NCBI GenBank assembly: GCA_973895155.1
Contig: OZ316899.1
Coordinates: 3,720,001-3,784,000, forward strand
Origin: Marsupella aquatica
Taxonomy: Eukaryota; Marchantiophyta
Reading direction: 5' to 3'
Length of the DNA stretch: 64,000 bases
Positions 10,776 through 19,529 of this stretch are shown in pieces; the stretch's first letter is position 1, and every line of letters starts with the position of its first letter. A program made the translations under genes and the position numbers. The notes beneath the pieces are model-generated. The model was not told the origin of the DNA. It made no database searches and saw nothing but the letters and a program-made list of their open reading frames with translations.

Positions 10776-11058
10776 CTGTCATGGGAAACAAAATTTAGTA
10801 ACTACAGTAATTCGCGACAAATGTAGTTTGTATTTATGCAATATGGACTCTCTAATATATAAGTAGCGCCTGGCACTATCAAATCTCTTGCATCACTGCC
10901 ATGTTTGTAGTTGCAGAAGTGTGCTTGTTCATACTAGCGCTTGGCGCTACTATACTGTAACAAGGAATTGGAGTTAAAATAATCATTTTCCATATTAGCG
11001 TCGGGCGCTATTACAAATCAATGGTAACGGACTATCATGAATCTAAGAAAATCCTTAC
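10776..11058 (-). other. Probable 283-bp intron of the transposase gene with three palindromes
   Basis: The upstream exon ends at a GTAAGG donor (minus strand, 11058-11053) and the next starts after CATGACAG. The stretch between is not open. It contains palindromes at 10864-10878, 10935-10949 and 10996-11010. Splicing here is an inference from the consensus sites and from the return of coding sequence. Confidence 0.55.
10864..11010. repeat. 15-bp palindromes, copies 2-4 (intron cluster)
   Basis: TAGCGCCTGGCACTA (10864-10878), TAGCGCTTGGCGCTA (10935-10949) and TAGCGTCGGGCGCTA (10996-11010) lie about 61-71 bp apart in the probable transposase intron. The first and third carry one arm mismatch each. 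Confidence 0.85.
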
Positions 11059-11907
11059 CAGCCTAATGAAGTTTCCCCATTGTCTCCAACGGACGACCCA
11101 CCATGAGAGCCACCCTTGCAACATTCGAAGGTTCCCCTGATGGCAATTTCCAGCTCTCCACCAATCGTCGATCTCTCTTGACATACGATATGCGTCCAAT
11201 TTTTTTTTTGCGTTACGAAGACCGTCCCACATCTTCTTGTGTTCTTTGAGTTTTCCTTCTGGAACACCTTCGCGAGAATGCCAACGAAATGACTGATAAA
11301 AATGAAACGCATCTGATCGCTCTCGGTCAGGATTAGGTACCCCATTGAAGAAAACATTTTGCACCGCATTCCATCCAGCCTGGGCATTGTCCGCCATGAA
11401 TCCTCGAATTTGAATGTTCTCCAGGCCATTTTCACTCGCAACTTCTATCATCAATCGCCACGCTCTCTCTAAGGACTTGGTGTCTTCAGCCTTTAATTCA
11501 CAAGTGAAAATTGTACAAAGCGCCCGATAGTGATGATCATATACATGAACACTAAAAGTTAGCCAATCCGATGTAATTCTATGCATGACGTCGAAACTCA
11601 CCCATGACCCTTCTAATGAACCACCGGTCTGCATTTTCCGGAGAAGGTCGATCCCAGATCCTTCGCCTTTCACAGTCATCTTGAAGATGTGAGCACTTTT
11701 GTCTCGACATCCTTGTCCTGGAAGCAAATACCTATGAAGAAAGGGAAGTCTCACACACTTTTGCATCCGCACCAAATATTCAAGCTCACCTTTGCCTTTC
11801 TGGTCTTGTCTCACACTTCGTAGAACAGAAGCAAACTTTTGTGGGGTAGCAACAACCATGAGGGACTCCCAGATCTCCTTCTCCTCTTCTGAAGACATTT
11901 CCTCCAC
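11035..11907 (-). pseudogene. Transposase DDE core (Mutator/KDZ-like)
   Basis: This 290-codon piece is the candidate catalytic core. Two acidic blocks are placed as in Mutator-like enzymes: Asp106 in VSFDVMHRI at the start of one beta strand, and Asp173 in GFMADNAQAGWNAVQNVF, followed by AFHFYQSF at 200-206, in the place of the usual C/x-x-H of the family. The third acidic residue cannot be assigned. The coding part probably stops at the donor at 11058; the last codons are intron read-through. A frame break near 11910-11930 separates it from the zinc-finger part (the reading NSLTNALCEESVEEM continues upstream in a different frame). Family assignment rests on domain order, with 9-bp target duplications in support. 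Confidence 0.72.
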
Positions 11908-11930
11908 GGATTCCTCACAGAGGGCATTGG

Positions 11931-12230
11931 TTAGAGAGTTGTAGCCGCATTCTTTATCCCAGCGGGCGTAGCTCGTGGATTAGCCTGGAACTCCTTTGCG
12001 AGGTGAGTCTTGGCAACCTTTTCAGCCTCTCTCAACCACACTCGACGACTGGGATGGTTGTGAAATCCCATGTGCACAGCCATCCGGGACATATACGCCA
12101 AATGAGTTGAATCCACTTTGGCCGAAGGATACATATAGAACATCATGGCCGGACACGATCTTGTACACATCGGAGGTTCAGAACAGTGGTGACAGACAAT
12201 ACCACCTTGCGGTATGAGTTCTCCAACTTG
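11931..12230 (-). pseudogene. Transposase zinc-finger region (FLYWCH/GCM-like)
   Basis: Reading leftward, the frame gives Cys pairs (IVCHHC, MCTRSC) and ends with GFHNHP. The Cys..Cys..His-x-His pattern is typical of the FLYWCH/WRKY-GCM1 fingers found before the DDE core of Mutator-like transposases. More cysteines lie just upstream in the first piece (CTGSLECRNNSC). The two halves are in different frames: the break falls near 12200, so one base has been lost or gained there. Confidence 0.62.
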
Positions 12231-13048
12231 AAAGGTTCCTGATAGTTTGGTGATCTCGCCCAGACTTGGTTGTTCCTAGTCTTTTTGTCTCTCCAAAATT
12301 GGCAAGAATTGTTCCGACATTCAAGAGAACCGGTACATTGAACCTTTCCAAAATCCCACATCTTCTTCGGTAAAACATTCGAAGATGTCTTGACAATGCG
12401 CGTCCAGTAATAGCAATCCTTCCCGCGGTCCATGTCCTTCAGTCGTTCCCCTTTTGAATTCACGCAATCGACTGGAGGCAACTCAAACACAACATTCCCA
12501 TTGTATGTCATCGGGAGGCTGGGAACTATCTGATGCGTGAAATCCTTCTCCCTGATGAAACGAGATAACTCGCTATGTCCCTTCGATTTTAGGATAGTAT
12601 CCATCGCACTTTGCCGATATACAATTGGGACATCTTGAACCTCCATCTTCACCACCAAGGGATCCACTGAGATCCTTTTTGGGACATCAAAGGAAAGGGG
12701 CAAATTCTTCCCGTCGTCTTCCGAAGTGTCAGACAGATTGACAACATCAACACCACCGGGAACAGGACATAGATCTTCCAATGCTTCAGAATCTTCCAAA
12801 ACAAAGACCTCGTATACTTTCTCCGGATACATCGTCCAAAACTTGAGTCCATCGACGACATCATAGAAGATGGTATTTGCCTTTGAATCCTTAGGGAGGA
12901 GGGACACAGAGAGAATACACTCTTTGGAAACATCAAATCTCAACCCCAAGTATTAATCCAAAACTCTCCTTGACTGAGATTCAGGGGATACGATAACCGT
13001 GACGACATCCCGCGTGTCCTTGCGTCTCACTACGATCGATCGTCCCAT
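12143..13048 (-). pseudogene. Transposase N-terminal part
   Basis: The frame starts at the ATG at 13048-13046 (MGRSIVVRRKD) and meets an in-frame TAA at 12955-12953, after which the same frame stays open to 12143. The stop fits CAA-to-TAA change. Visible content includes an acidic segment with VVNLSDTSEDDG and then CTGSLECRNNSCQFW, the first zinc ligands of the finger. No known domain is seen in the first 170 residues. It faces the acidic-protein gene at 13696 across a 650-bp intergenic region. Confidence 0.62.
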
Positions 13049-13695
13049 TTCAGCGGAAGATAATAATCGATGTCTCACTTCCCCAATCGGTTTAAGGCTT
13101 GTTTAATGTACAAGGTTAATAACGACAATATAAACGAACGTTGAATAATGACAAATAAAGTTACGTTAATGGTTTGGACAATGTAAATCAATTGAATTTT
13201 GTCGTTATTCAACGGCTGTATTGAACCAGCTTAATTGTCGGGAGTTTAATAGCGCCGGGCGCTACTTTTGTGAACGGGGAACAACTTGACAATGGAAGCA
13301 TGACTCTCGACCGAATATAGTACCGCATGGCGAGGAGGATAGGGAAAACTCAGATCGTAATAATAGCGCTCGACGCTATCATCAAAGCTTGTACGTTATA
13401 CCTCTAACAACAGACAGGAAATCCGTGACTCGATCCAAGTATGCACGTGTGCATTTAAGTTTTCACAATCGACGCATCTCGGACGTCAATTGCACGATCA
13501 AAAACCATTACATCTGAGACGTCCACGGAAATCTGAACGTTCTCACCTCTATCCTCAAAACCTGGCCGACGAGTCTGCCTCTCACCATTTGAAGTTCTTT
13601 GTTCTCATAAACATTTTTTGCGCTCCCGCGTCCGGTTTCATACGAGAAACCTTTTGTTCAGTCTCGATCATTCAGAGTTGTTTGTTTAAGTTTCC
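13049..13695. promoter_or_regulatory. Divergent intergenic region of the transposon, probable bidirectional promoter
   Basis: It separates the leftward transposase start (13048) from the rightward acidic-protein start (13696). It has no coding sequence that I recognise. It contains two palindromes (13250-13264 and 13364-13378) roughly in its centre. No TATA box is obvious. The role as a shared promoter is inferred from gene orientation alone. Confidence 0.5.
13250..13378. repeat. 15-bp palindromes, copies 5-6 (divergent promoter)
   Basis: TAGCGCCGGGCGCTA at 13250-13264 and TAGCGCTCGACGCTA at 13364-13378, 114 bp apart start to start, lie between the two divergent genes. Confidence 0.85.
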
Positions 13696-14121
13696 ATGGC
13701 TCCACCACGAGCTAAGGGGAAGGCACAGGTTACATTTCGAAGCGGTAGTGATGGAGAGGGCGCTGAGGAGAAGTCTCTCGTGAAGCCTCCTTCTCATTTG
13801 AACGTCCCGATCTCGGCGAAAGGGAAAGTAATTGCAAAAACCCGGGTTGTATCCGCACCAGATGGTGCTCCTCAGGCTAAAGCAGAAGTTCAACCCGTCA
13901 CGCAGAAATGTCGGGTGTCAAAGGCGGGCTTATCTTTGTCGAACCTGCCACCTAGACATGAAAAAAGTTCTTCAAGTGAAGGCGAGGATACAGGCGATGA
14001 TGCAGGGACCCACGACGAGTCGGGGTCCAACGACGACTCCTCCTGTAGTCGGGGTGGGTTTTGCTGGGGCGTTGGTTCTAGCGATTCCAACGATGATTCG
14101 GACGCGTACAAGCCAAGCTAG
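13696..14121 (+). CDS. Small acidic, low-complexity protein of the transposon
   Basis: An intact 141-codon frame starts MAPPRAKGKAQVTF at 13696. The first half is basic (Lys/Arg and Ala/Pro rich); the second is acidic and Ser-rich (SSSSEGEDTGDD, GSNDDSSC, SSDSNDDSD). There is no membrane segment or catalytic motif. It could be a separate small protein, or the first exon of the ParB-methyltransferase gene beginning at 15222, which would fit the other low-complexity exons of that gene. The stop TAG at 14119 is followed in frame by a second stop within a few codons. The function is unknown. Confidence 0.5.
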   Translation: MAPPRAKGKAQVTFRSGSDGEGAEEKSLVKPPSHLNVPISAKGKVIAKTRVVSAPDGAPQAKAEVQPVTQKCRVSKAGLSLSNLPPRHEKSSSSEGEDTGDDAGTHDESGSNDDSSCSRGGFCWGVGSSDSNDDSDAYKPS

Positions 14122-14552
14122 TGGGAAGATTAACTGATCAACTGATCCTGGAGATTAACGCATGGACCGTCTGATCCTGGAGAACCCAGTAGTCCTGAGT
14201 AGATTACCAACCTCATTTGGTGGAGTTTGATGTTGACAGCCACGACCAGTTGATGCAGTGATGGTAGAAATGGTAGTCAATCTTTTGCCAGCATGATAGT
14301 CTCGGAATCTATTGGGAGGTTACTCTCATGTTGTTACTCAATATTTCGAGACTTTGTGAAGTAAAGCCAATACCATTAAATGGAGTTTGAATCTATTAGC
14401 CATTCCCTTATGCATTTTTCATTATTCAGTTTGTGTTTTTTGATGTTTTGCCTTACGGGAATGAGTAAATCTTTTCACCAAATGTCTTTTGAAAGTCTTC
14501 GTAATGCTTGTAGTTTTTGATGGAATGGTCTTACCCATGACAGGTTCCATAT

Positions 14553-14877
14553 TAGCGCTCGGCGCTAGCATTGGAATGCTCAAACTTATGCTTCTAACAC
14601 CAGATGGATTCTTAAATATTTGTGGATATGTAAGAGTTTGTATTACTCTCTCGTGATGAGTAACATCGATTTGGATGTGATTTATGATAGCGCCGAGCGC
14701 TAATAACGCTTATGGATAAAATGGTCCAAATAATGTCCATTTTGTCCATCTATCCATGAATTCCATTTGAATTGTGTAAAATATATATGTGTGGGAGATT
14801 TGTTAGCGCTCGGCGCTATTGAAATTAGTAGTTTGAATCAGGTAATATGGAGTTGTTTTTGCTAGCGCTTGGCGCTA
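14553..14877. repeat. 15-bp palindromes, copies 7-10
   Basis: TAGCGCTCGGCGCTA (14553-14567), TAGCGCCGAGCGCTA (14688-14702), TAGCGCTCGGCGCTA (14804-14818) and TAGCGCTTGGCGCTA (14863-14877). Both arms, TAGCGC and GCGCTA, are intact in all four, so this is the densest, best-kept group in the element. Confidence 0.88.
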
Positions 14878-14913
14878 TCAATAAGGCCAAAACGATCAAC
14901 GGTCATATTTTAA

Positions 14914-14995
14914 CGGTAACACTGAGGATTGCTAGTCACGCGTAACCTTGAGGATTGCTGGTCACGCGTAACATTGAGGATTGTTGGTCACATAA
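14914..14995. repeat. 26-bp tandem repeat, three units
   Basis: The unit runs TAACNNTGAGGATTGCTRG then TCACGCG, and is repeated three times head to tail with few changes. It lies between the palindrome cluster and the ParB-like exon. The short open frame at 14929-15153 is just a translation of this repeat and what follows. Confidence 0.7.
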
Positions 14996-15221
14996 GACGG
15001 TTTTTTGGTCCAATGGTAATCTTCCAAGTGTTCAGATCTGTTGGTGTTACCATTGAGCAACACTCTAATGTGCTCAAGACTCCATGTCTTAACCTTCTGA
15101 TTAGGCTTGGCGCTCGTGGGAGAGACGTGATTCTCCTGGACCAGCCTGTTTGAGCGTGACATTCTATACCTGAGTCTGTTACTCCGTACTGGATCAGGGG
15201 CTCTAGGAGAGTTGTACGATA

Positions 15222-15991
15222 TTGTCCGACGTTCTGCTCAACGCCATCACCATCTCTCAGTTGGGTAATACGAAGATGGGAGATAGTCATGCCGGTCATT
15301 CCGAGTCCTCACAGTCCTCTTTTTCAGGTTCTGTGTACACCCGTCACGTGACTTGGTCCGCTGCGTCTCATTCACATTCAAACATTGGCTCAACTCTTCC
15401 GACTGCGCGATCAAGAAGGGGGAGAATGGACACGAGTGAGGAAGTTGCTCGAGTTGATTTTGGTGTTGCTGGACTTTCAATGGACGATTACATTTCCAAG
15501 CATGTCTTGTCCTTTGGGAAAGATTTCAGAGGATTGGAGAAGGAGCCTCCACAAATACCTCTATGTAGATTGATTCATATGGAAGTGGTGCGGACGTTGC
15601 AGAAGCAGAGCGCCTCCATCGACAAATTGAAGGAGTCATTCTGTATTTCTGGATACAATTCGCGCATGGGCATGCTATTTTACGTACAGCCAACGAATGC
15701 GGATGGGGTTCCACAGATTTGCACTAATGAGATTAGAGCCACTTGGGACCCAATCTGGGTTTCCGAGAATGACAAGTTCGAGGAAGAGTGTGACGCTGAT
15801 CCTGATTTCAGAGTTTTGAAGGACAAGATGTTTTGTGTCTTCGATGGAAATCACCATTTGTATTCGTGGTCGATTGTGACAGCAGAGCATCCGGACAACA
15901 TTAAGTACCACCCTCGTGTGACTTGCATTGTTTTCAATGGAGATAAAGGTTCCCTCGTGGAGCTCGAGGCTGCTATGCACGCTGTCTACCA
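15222..15991 (+). pseudogene. ParB/Srx-like domain exon of the cargo gene
   Basis: The frame runs from 15222 (a later ATG near 15276 is an alternative start) to a GT donor at 15992. Residues 1-75 are Ser/His-rich and probably disordered. From about residue 130 the sequence resembles the N-terminal ParB/sulfiredoxin fold: IDKLKESFCISGY, then a strand MLFYVQP, and DGNHHLYSW at residues 208-216, in the position of the GxHRxxA-type nucleotide- or phosphate-binding loop. In bacteria and phages such domains are often joined to N6/N4 DNA methyltransferases. That is the same partner as here (17585-19048), which supports the call. The exon itself is intact; it is labelled a pseudogene because stops occur in later exons. 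Confidence 0.6.
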
Positions 15992-16117
15992 GTAAGCCAT
16001 TACTCAGGACCTCATTTAATATGACGTACTAGTTCAAGATGGATTTTGGATGTGATATTATCTTTGGTGTTTTACTAGCGCCCAGCGCTGCTAATTTACA
16101 TTTAAATTTTGACATAG
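15992..16117 (+). other. 126-bp intron of the cargo gene with one palindrome
   Basis: Donor GTAAGC at 15992 and acceptor GACATAG ending at 16117 join the frame perfectly (...VYQ to LGQAVVE). The intron carries palindrome copy 11 (TAGCGCCCAGCGCTG, 16076-16090), whose last base breaks the consensus, 27 bases upstream of the acceptor. Confidence 0.75.
16076..16090. repeat. 15-bp palindrome, copy 11 (intron)
   Basis: TAGCGCCCAGCGCTG, a one-base variant of the palindrome, sits in the intron at 15992-16117. Confidence 0.8.
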
Positions 16118-17437
16118 GTTGGGACAAGCTGTGGTCGAGCCATCTTGGATTCTTGATGCCGACAAAATCTCTCATCTTTTATCCCGTGACCTAGAGCACT
16201 ACAAACCCCTCATTGATGCTACGAGTTATGCTAAGTTTGAAGCCATTCGAAAGAAGACTCAAAAGGGTTCTTGGTATATACACAAGATGCCACAAGACGC
16301 GCTCATCTACATTTTGTGTGAGAACAAGATTAAATCTTACACAAACCAATTCAAAGTGGACATGGATTTTGTAGCCTCCCAGGGGACTCCGTGGTCCGAA
16401 GAGGAGACGCAGAAGAGGCATGAAGCTATGATGAAGGAAGCGACAAAAGACTGGGCTATCAAAGTAACAAAGATCACTCCATTGCTGCACCCTGATTTTG
16501 GTGACTACTTGGCTACATGTGCCGAAATGTTTCCCGTCACAGAGAAGAACAAAAGAGAAAAAAAGCCCGATACAGTTGTTTGCACTATGGACCGTGCTCG
16601 TCTGTTTACTGCAGTTACTTATCTGGATCCGAAGTTAAGGTGTACCCTTCTCGTTGCCCATTGCACTCCGGAGATTCGGAAACAGTTCTTTCATCCGGCT
16701 AGTGTGAACGACGATCCTGTAAAACAATGGTGCCATACCTGGCATATCTGGAATTCAGTGGAGGAAATTGCTACTGGATTGATCCTCACCTCGCTCGAGC
16801 AGGTTTTGGATTGCATGCCAGATGATCGTCTTGTCAAGTCTGGTTGTGAGTCCCTGGATGTTCTCATGAAGTCCATTATCAAAGAATTCAAATCATTTGG
16901 AGACCTTGTCAAGGCTAAATTTTTCAACATAATGTGGCCATCAAAGTATGCAGACAAGGAGGACTACACTGAGCAAACCCAGAAACGAGCCAAGCGATAC
17001 GTTTACCGTTTCTACATGTGGATGGAGTTGCGATCTCCTGAGGTTTTGTGGGCTTACCTTGGTGCATTTCAAAAGTGGGTGATTATCAAAGATGGTGACC
17101 ACCTTGTTGATCTGTATTTGATGTACCCAGTTGAGGGAAAGTTCCCACCTTGCGCCTTGTCAGAGTGGGAGAGACTCCACTGCCCATGGTATCTTGACAC
17201 TGACAAATGGGATTTGCCTTTCGACGAGGTGGAGAAAGACGCTTTCATGAAGTTATAGAAGTTGCAAATCCCAGCAAGGTACATATCGGAGATGAAGCAG
17301 GGTCTTGCGATTGAAGTGGACGCTTCGACAACTGAACTGCAGAAGAAATGCGAGACAGTCGTCGTGCATGTTGACCGGAGCCGAAAGCCAAGAGTGAAGG
17401 CCAAGAATGAATCTGCAGCTCCCAGTGAATCAACTTG
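16118..17437 (+). pseudogene. Central exon of the ParB-methyltransferase gene, unknown domain
   Basis: The exon follows the acceptor at 16117 and stays open for 380 codons to a TAG at 17256-17258. The same frame then goes on for 60 more codons (KLQIPARYISEM... to 17437) with similar character. Long regular alternation of charged and hydrophobic residues suggests an alpha-helical globular domain (DLEHYKPLID, RLFTAVTYLDPKLR, RAKRYVYRFYMWMELRSPEVLWAYLG). I recognise no catalytic motif. The stop is one of three in-frame TAGs in this gene. The tail is basic (RSRKPRVKAKN). The stretch 17438-17584 is probably an intron with a palindrome at 17526. Confidence 0.6.
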
Positions 17438-17525
17438 ATCGCTTAAAAAACATAAGTTTGCCTCTTAGGATTCAGTAAAGTATTCCCGCTCTTGTTTGTA
17501 TGACGTATTTTCCCCCAATTGATAC

Positions 17526-17540
17526 TAGTGCCGAGCGCTA
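17526..17540. repeat. 15-bp palindrome, copy 12 (probable intron)
   Basis: TAGTGCCGAGCGCTA lies in the gap between exons, 44 bases before the acceptor TTTCAG at 17579-17584. Confidence 0.82.
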
Positions 17541-17584
17541 TTATGAGAACTAGTTCCGTTGAGTAACGCCTCTCCGTCTTTCAG

Positions 17585-18301
17585 GGGGAAGGAAGTCGGA
17601 TGCTACCGGTGATGTAAAAGAGGACGCTACTCCTCAGGCCTCTGAAGCTAACACTGGTGCGGAAAATACACCAGATCAGGGAACCCCTGGGGAGAGTGGA
17701 AAGGCAGTGGTTCCAGTGGACGCGACAAGTATGAAGAAGAAGAAAAAGAGAGGAACACTTGAGGATAGGCTCGGATCTTCGTCCCGAGATTCAATTGCGT
17801 CTACTGGATTGCAAAGAGATGTGGGGAATTTCAAACAAAAGTGTACCTCGACATTGTTTTGTGGAGTCGAGTGTTACAGAATGTTTTGATTCCCTGTTTA
17901 ACAAGGGAGAAAAGCCGGACTGGGTTTCTAATATTGAAGGTTGGGGGAAAGAGCTGGTGAAGTCTGGGGATCGAGAAAAAGGGGTTGTCCGAGGGGGAAA
18001 AGAAAGAGCTTTTGGAGTTGATGCTGGTTTCATATATCTTCCGACTGAGTTGAAACCAACACTTGTGGATAGGAAGGTTCCTAAATGGAACCTTCAAGAT
18101 TATACGATTCCAAGTGCCTTTTTCAGAACAATGGATCCTTTCCTAGCAGAAGATGGATTGCTAGCGATTTTGCACAGAGGCGACTATGACCAAGTTTCCG
18201 AGGTCATTGCAGCTTGTCAAGATTCATAGAAATTCCAGTGTATCTCGACACACAATGTTGTTATGGGCACTCCAATGTACAGGCCTCGCTCGGATATGCA
18301 G
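17585..18301 (+). pseudogene. Methyltransferase-like exon, N-terminal half
   Basis: After the acceptor CTTTCAG the frame opens with a low-complexity stretch (KSDATGDVKEDATPQ, then MKKKKKRG, nuclear-localisation-like) and changes frame near 17770. The new frame (17759-18229) starts the methyltransferase-like part: LDCKEMW, then VDAGFIYLPTE (18020-18049) in the place of the catalytic DPPY motif, and MDPFLAEDGLLAIL, typical of the strand after it. The DPPY signature itself is absent (IYLPTE), so catalysis is doubtful. An in-frame TAG at 18227 is followed by more coding in the same frame to a GTATGT donor at 18302. Confidence 0.6.
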
Positions 18302-18477
18302 GTATGTATAGTAGCGCCTGGCGCTATTCCAAAGTTTCTGTTTGGTGTCCTCCTTTGGAGATTGACGGCAACGCTAGCGCCAGGCGCTAGTGTGGAATAT
18401 CCTCTTTGTGAAATGTTTCCGTATTCTCGACGTAGCATCTGATGTTTATTATGAACAAAACGTTATTCGATGTGCAG
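18302..18477 (+). other. 176-bp intron of the cargo gene with two palindromes
   Basis: Donor GTATGT at 18302 and acceptor TGTGCAG ending at 18477 join SDMQ to IFTLTL in frame. Two palindromes lie inside, at 18312 and 18375. An ATG at 18442 lies within this intron and is not a likely start. Confidence 0.7.
18312..18389. repeat. 15-bp palindromes, copies 13-14 (intron)
   Basis: TAGCGCCTGGCGCTA (18312-18326) and TAGCGCCAGGCGCTA (18375-18389), both with perfect arms, are 63 bp apart in the intron. Confidence 0.88.
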
Positions 18478-19048
18478 ATTTTTACGCTCACTCTCAATGT
18501 TTTTGGGCGTGTTTCGTCCAAAGGTAGGGTCCCTAAGGATCCCAAATTTTGGCCTCTTTCACATATAGAGGATCCTTCAATAACCAATCTCATTGGTTTT
18601 CCCGTGCCAAAAAATGATCCTCTGCCGGAGCTTGCGTTCGCCCGGAATTCAAGGCTACCTGTGGGTTTCATACAGTTCGTTTTAGAATTAATTACCCTCC
18701 CTGGGGATATTGTCATGGACTGGACTGTTGGGGCCGGAAGTACATTTGTTGCTGGAGATCATTGTGGGAGGTTTGTAGTCGGGATTGAAAATTGTAAAGA
18801 GTTTCTCGACACTGCCACAAAAGTTTTCTTTGGACTTCTCAAGAATAAAGAGGCCTCCACGTCCACGCCTCCGCATCGGCAGGTGGGGAGTAAGAAGCAG
18901 GACAGACTCCGTGCTGTTCTTAATTTTGATTCTGACGAGGACAATGATGGAGGCGATGGTACGCAATAGTCCAAAGATGATGGGGCCTCCAAGAAAGTGG
19001 TGAACCTCGGGTCTTCTGAATCTGAGGATAGTGAAGAGTCTTCTGAGT
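18478..19048 (+). pseudogene. Methyltransferase-like exon with SAM-binding motif
   Basis: The frame carries LPVGFIQFVLELITLPGDIVMDWTVGAGST (motif at 18718-18744 reads DWTVGAGST) then GRFVVGIENCKEFLDTA. This is the DPFxGxGT / GRxxxGxE arrangement of N6-adenine or N4-cytosine DNA methyltransferases (N6_N4_Mtase, beta-type order, since the DPPY-like region comes first). D-P-F is replaced by D-W-T, but the GxG and the terminal acidic residue (GIE) remain. A TAG at 18967-18969 is followed in frame by an acidic tail with VVNLGSSESEDSEESSE to a TAA at 19048. The substrate is unknown; DNA is inferred from the fold. Confidence 0.68.
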
Positions 19049-19159
19049 AATGATCTTCAGCTTCCCTGTTTTTTTTTTCTTTTGAAGTGTGACGTTAGTG
19101 TCTCCAACATTCCACCATTTTCCCGGACCCGACTAAAGATATCGGATTCAACTTTCCAG

Positions 19160-19481
19160 GTCTGAGTGGAATCTTTGGAAGCGCTTTCAACTACGAAGGA
19201 AAGTCGCTAGGAATGCAATAGAAACCCCGGAGAAGCCGTTTGTCTTGCCTTCTTATGCAGAAAAGGCAGCTCGAAAAGCAGATTCTGTGAGAATGTTGAC
19301 TTGGGAAAGCAAAGGCCTGAGGCTAAAAAGGGGCTCTGATAGAAAGTTTACGAAGAATCCCTATGTCGATGACATCATCCCGAGAAAGTATGTAGACGAC
19401 GAAGCTGAGTCTACTGATAGATCACAAAGTAGTGAAGAAGAATCAGAACTAGATTCGACTGATTCAGAATCTGATGGCTAG
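19160..19481 (+). pseudogene. C-terminal exon of the cargo gene
   Basis: After a TTTCCAG acceptor near 19160 the sequence reads GIFGSAFNYEGKSLGM, breaks frame near 19220, and continues as LPSYAEKAARKADSVRML, LKRGSDRKFTKNPYVDDIIPRKY and an acidic Ser-rich end (SSEEESELDSTDSESDG), with a stop at 19479. It may be the last exon of the ParB-methyltransferase gene or a separate small protein. The strong acidic tail matches the other proteins of the element. No function is recognised. Confidence 0.5.
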
Positions 19482-19529
19482 CCAGACTTTAAAACTTTTG
19501 GGGATATAGATATTGGCTATTTTACAAAA

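Larger units (their letters stand above)
14122..15221. other. Non-coding interval with four palindromes and a 26-bp tandem repeat
   Basis: This 1.1-kb stretch is AT-rich and not open over any convincing length. It holds palindromes at 14553, 14688, 14804 and 14863 and a threefold 26-bp repeat at about 14914-14995. It may be a long intron if 13696-14121 is the first exon of the downstream gene. I found no clear donor or acceptor to prove this. Confidence 0.5.

Noticed and set aside
14929-15153. A 74-codon frame upstream of the ParB-like exon
   Set aside because: It starts within the 26-bp tandem repeat and shows no protein-like composition.
18442-18477. ATG at 18442 as the start of the methyltransferase
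   Set aside because: It lies in the intron 18302-18477; the upstream exon joins the frame in register.
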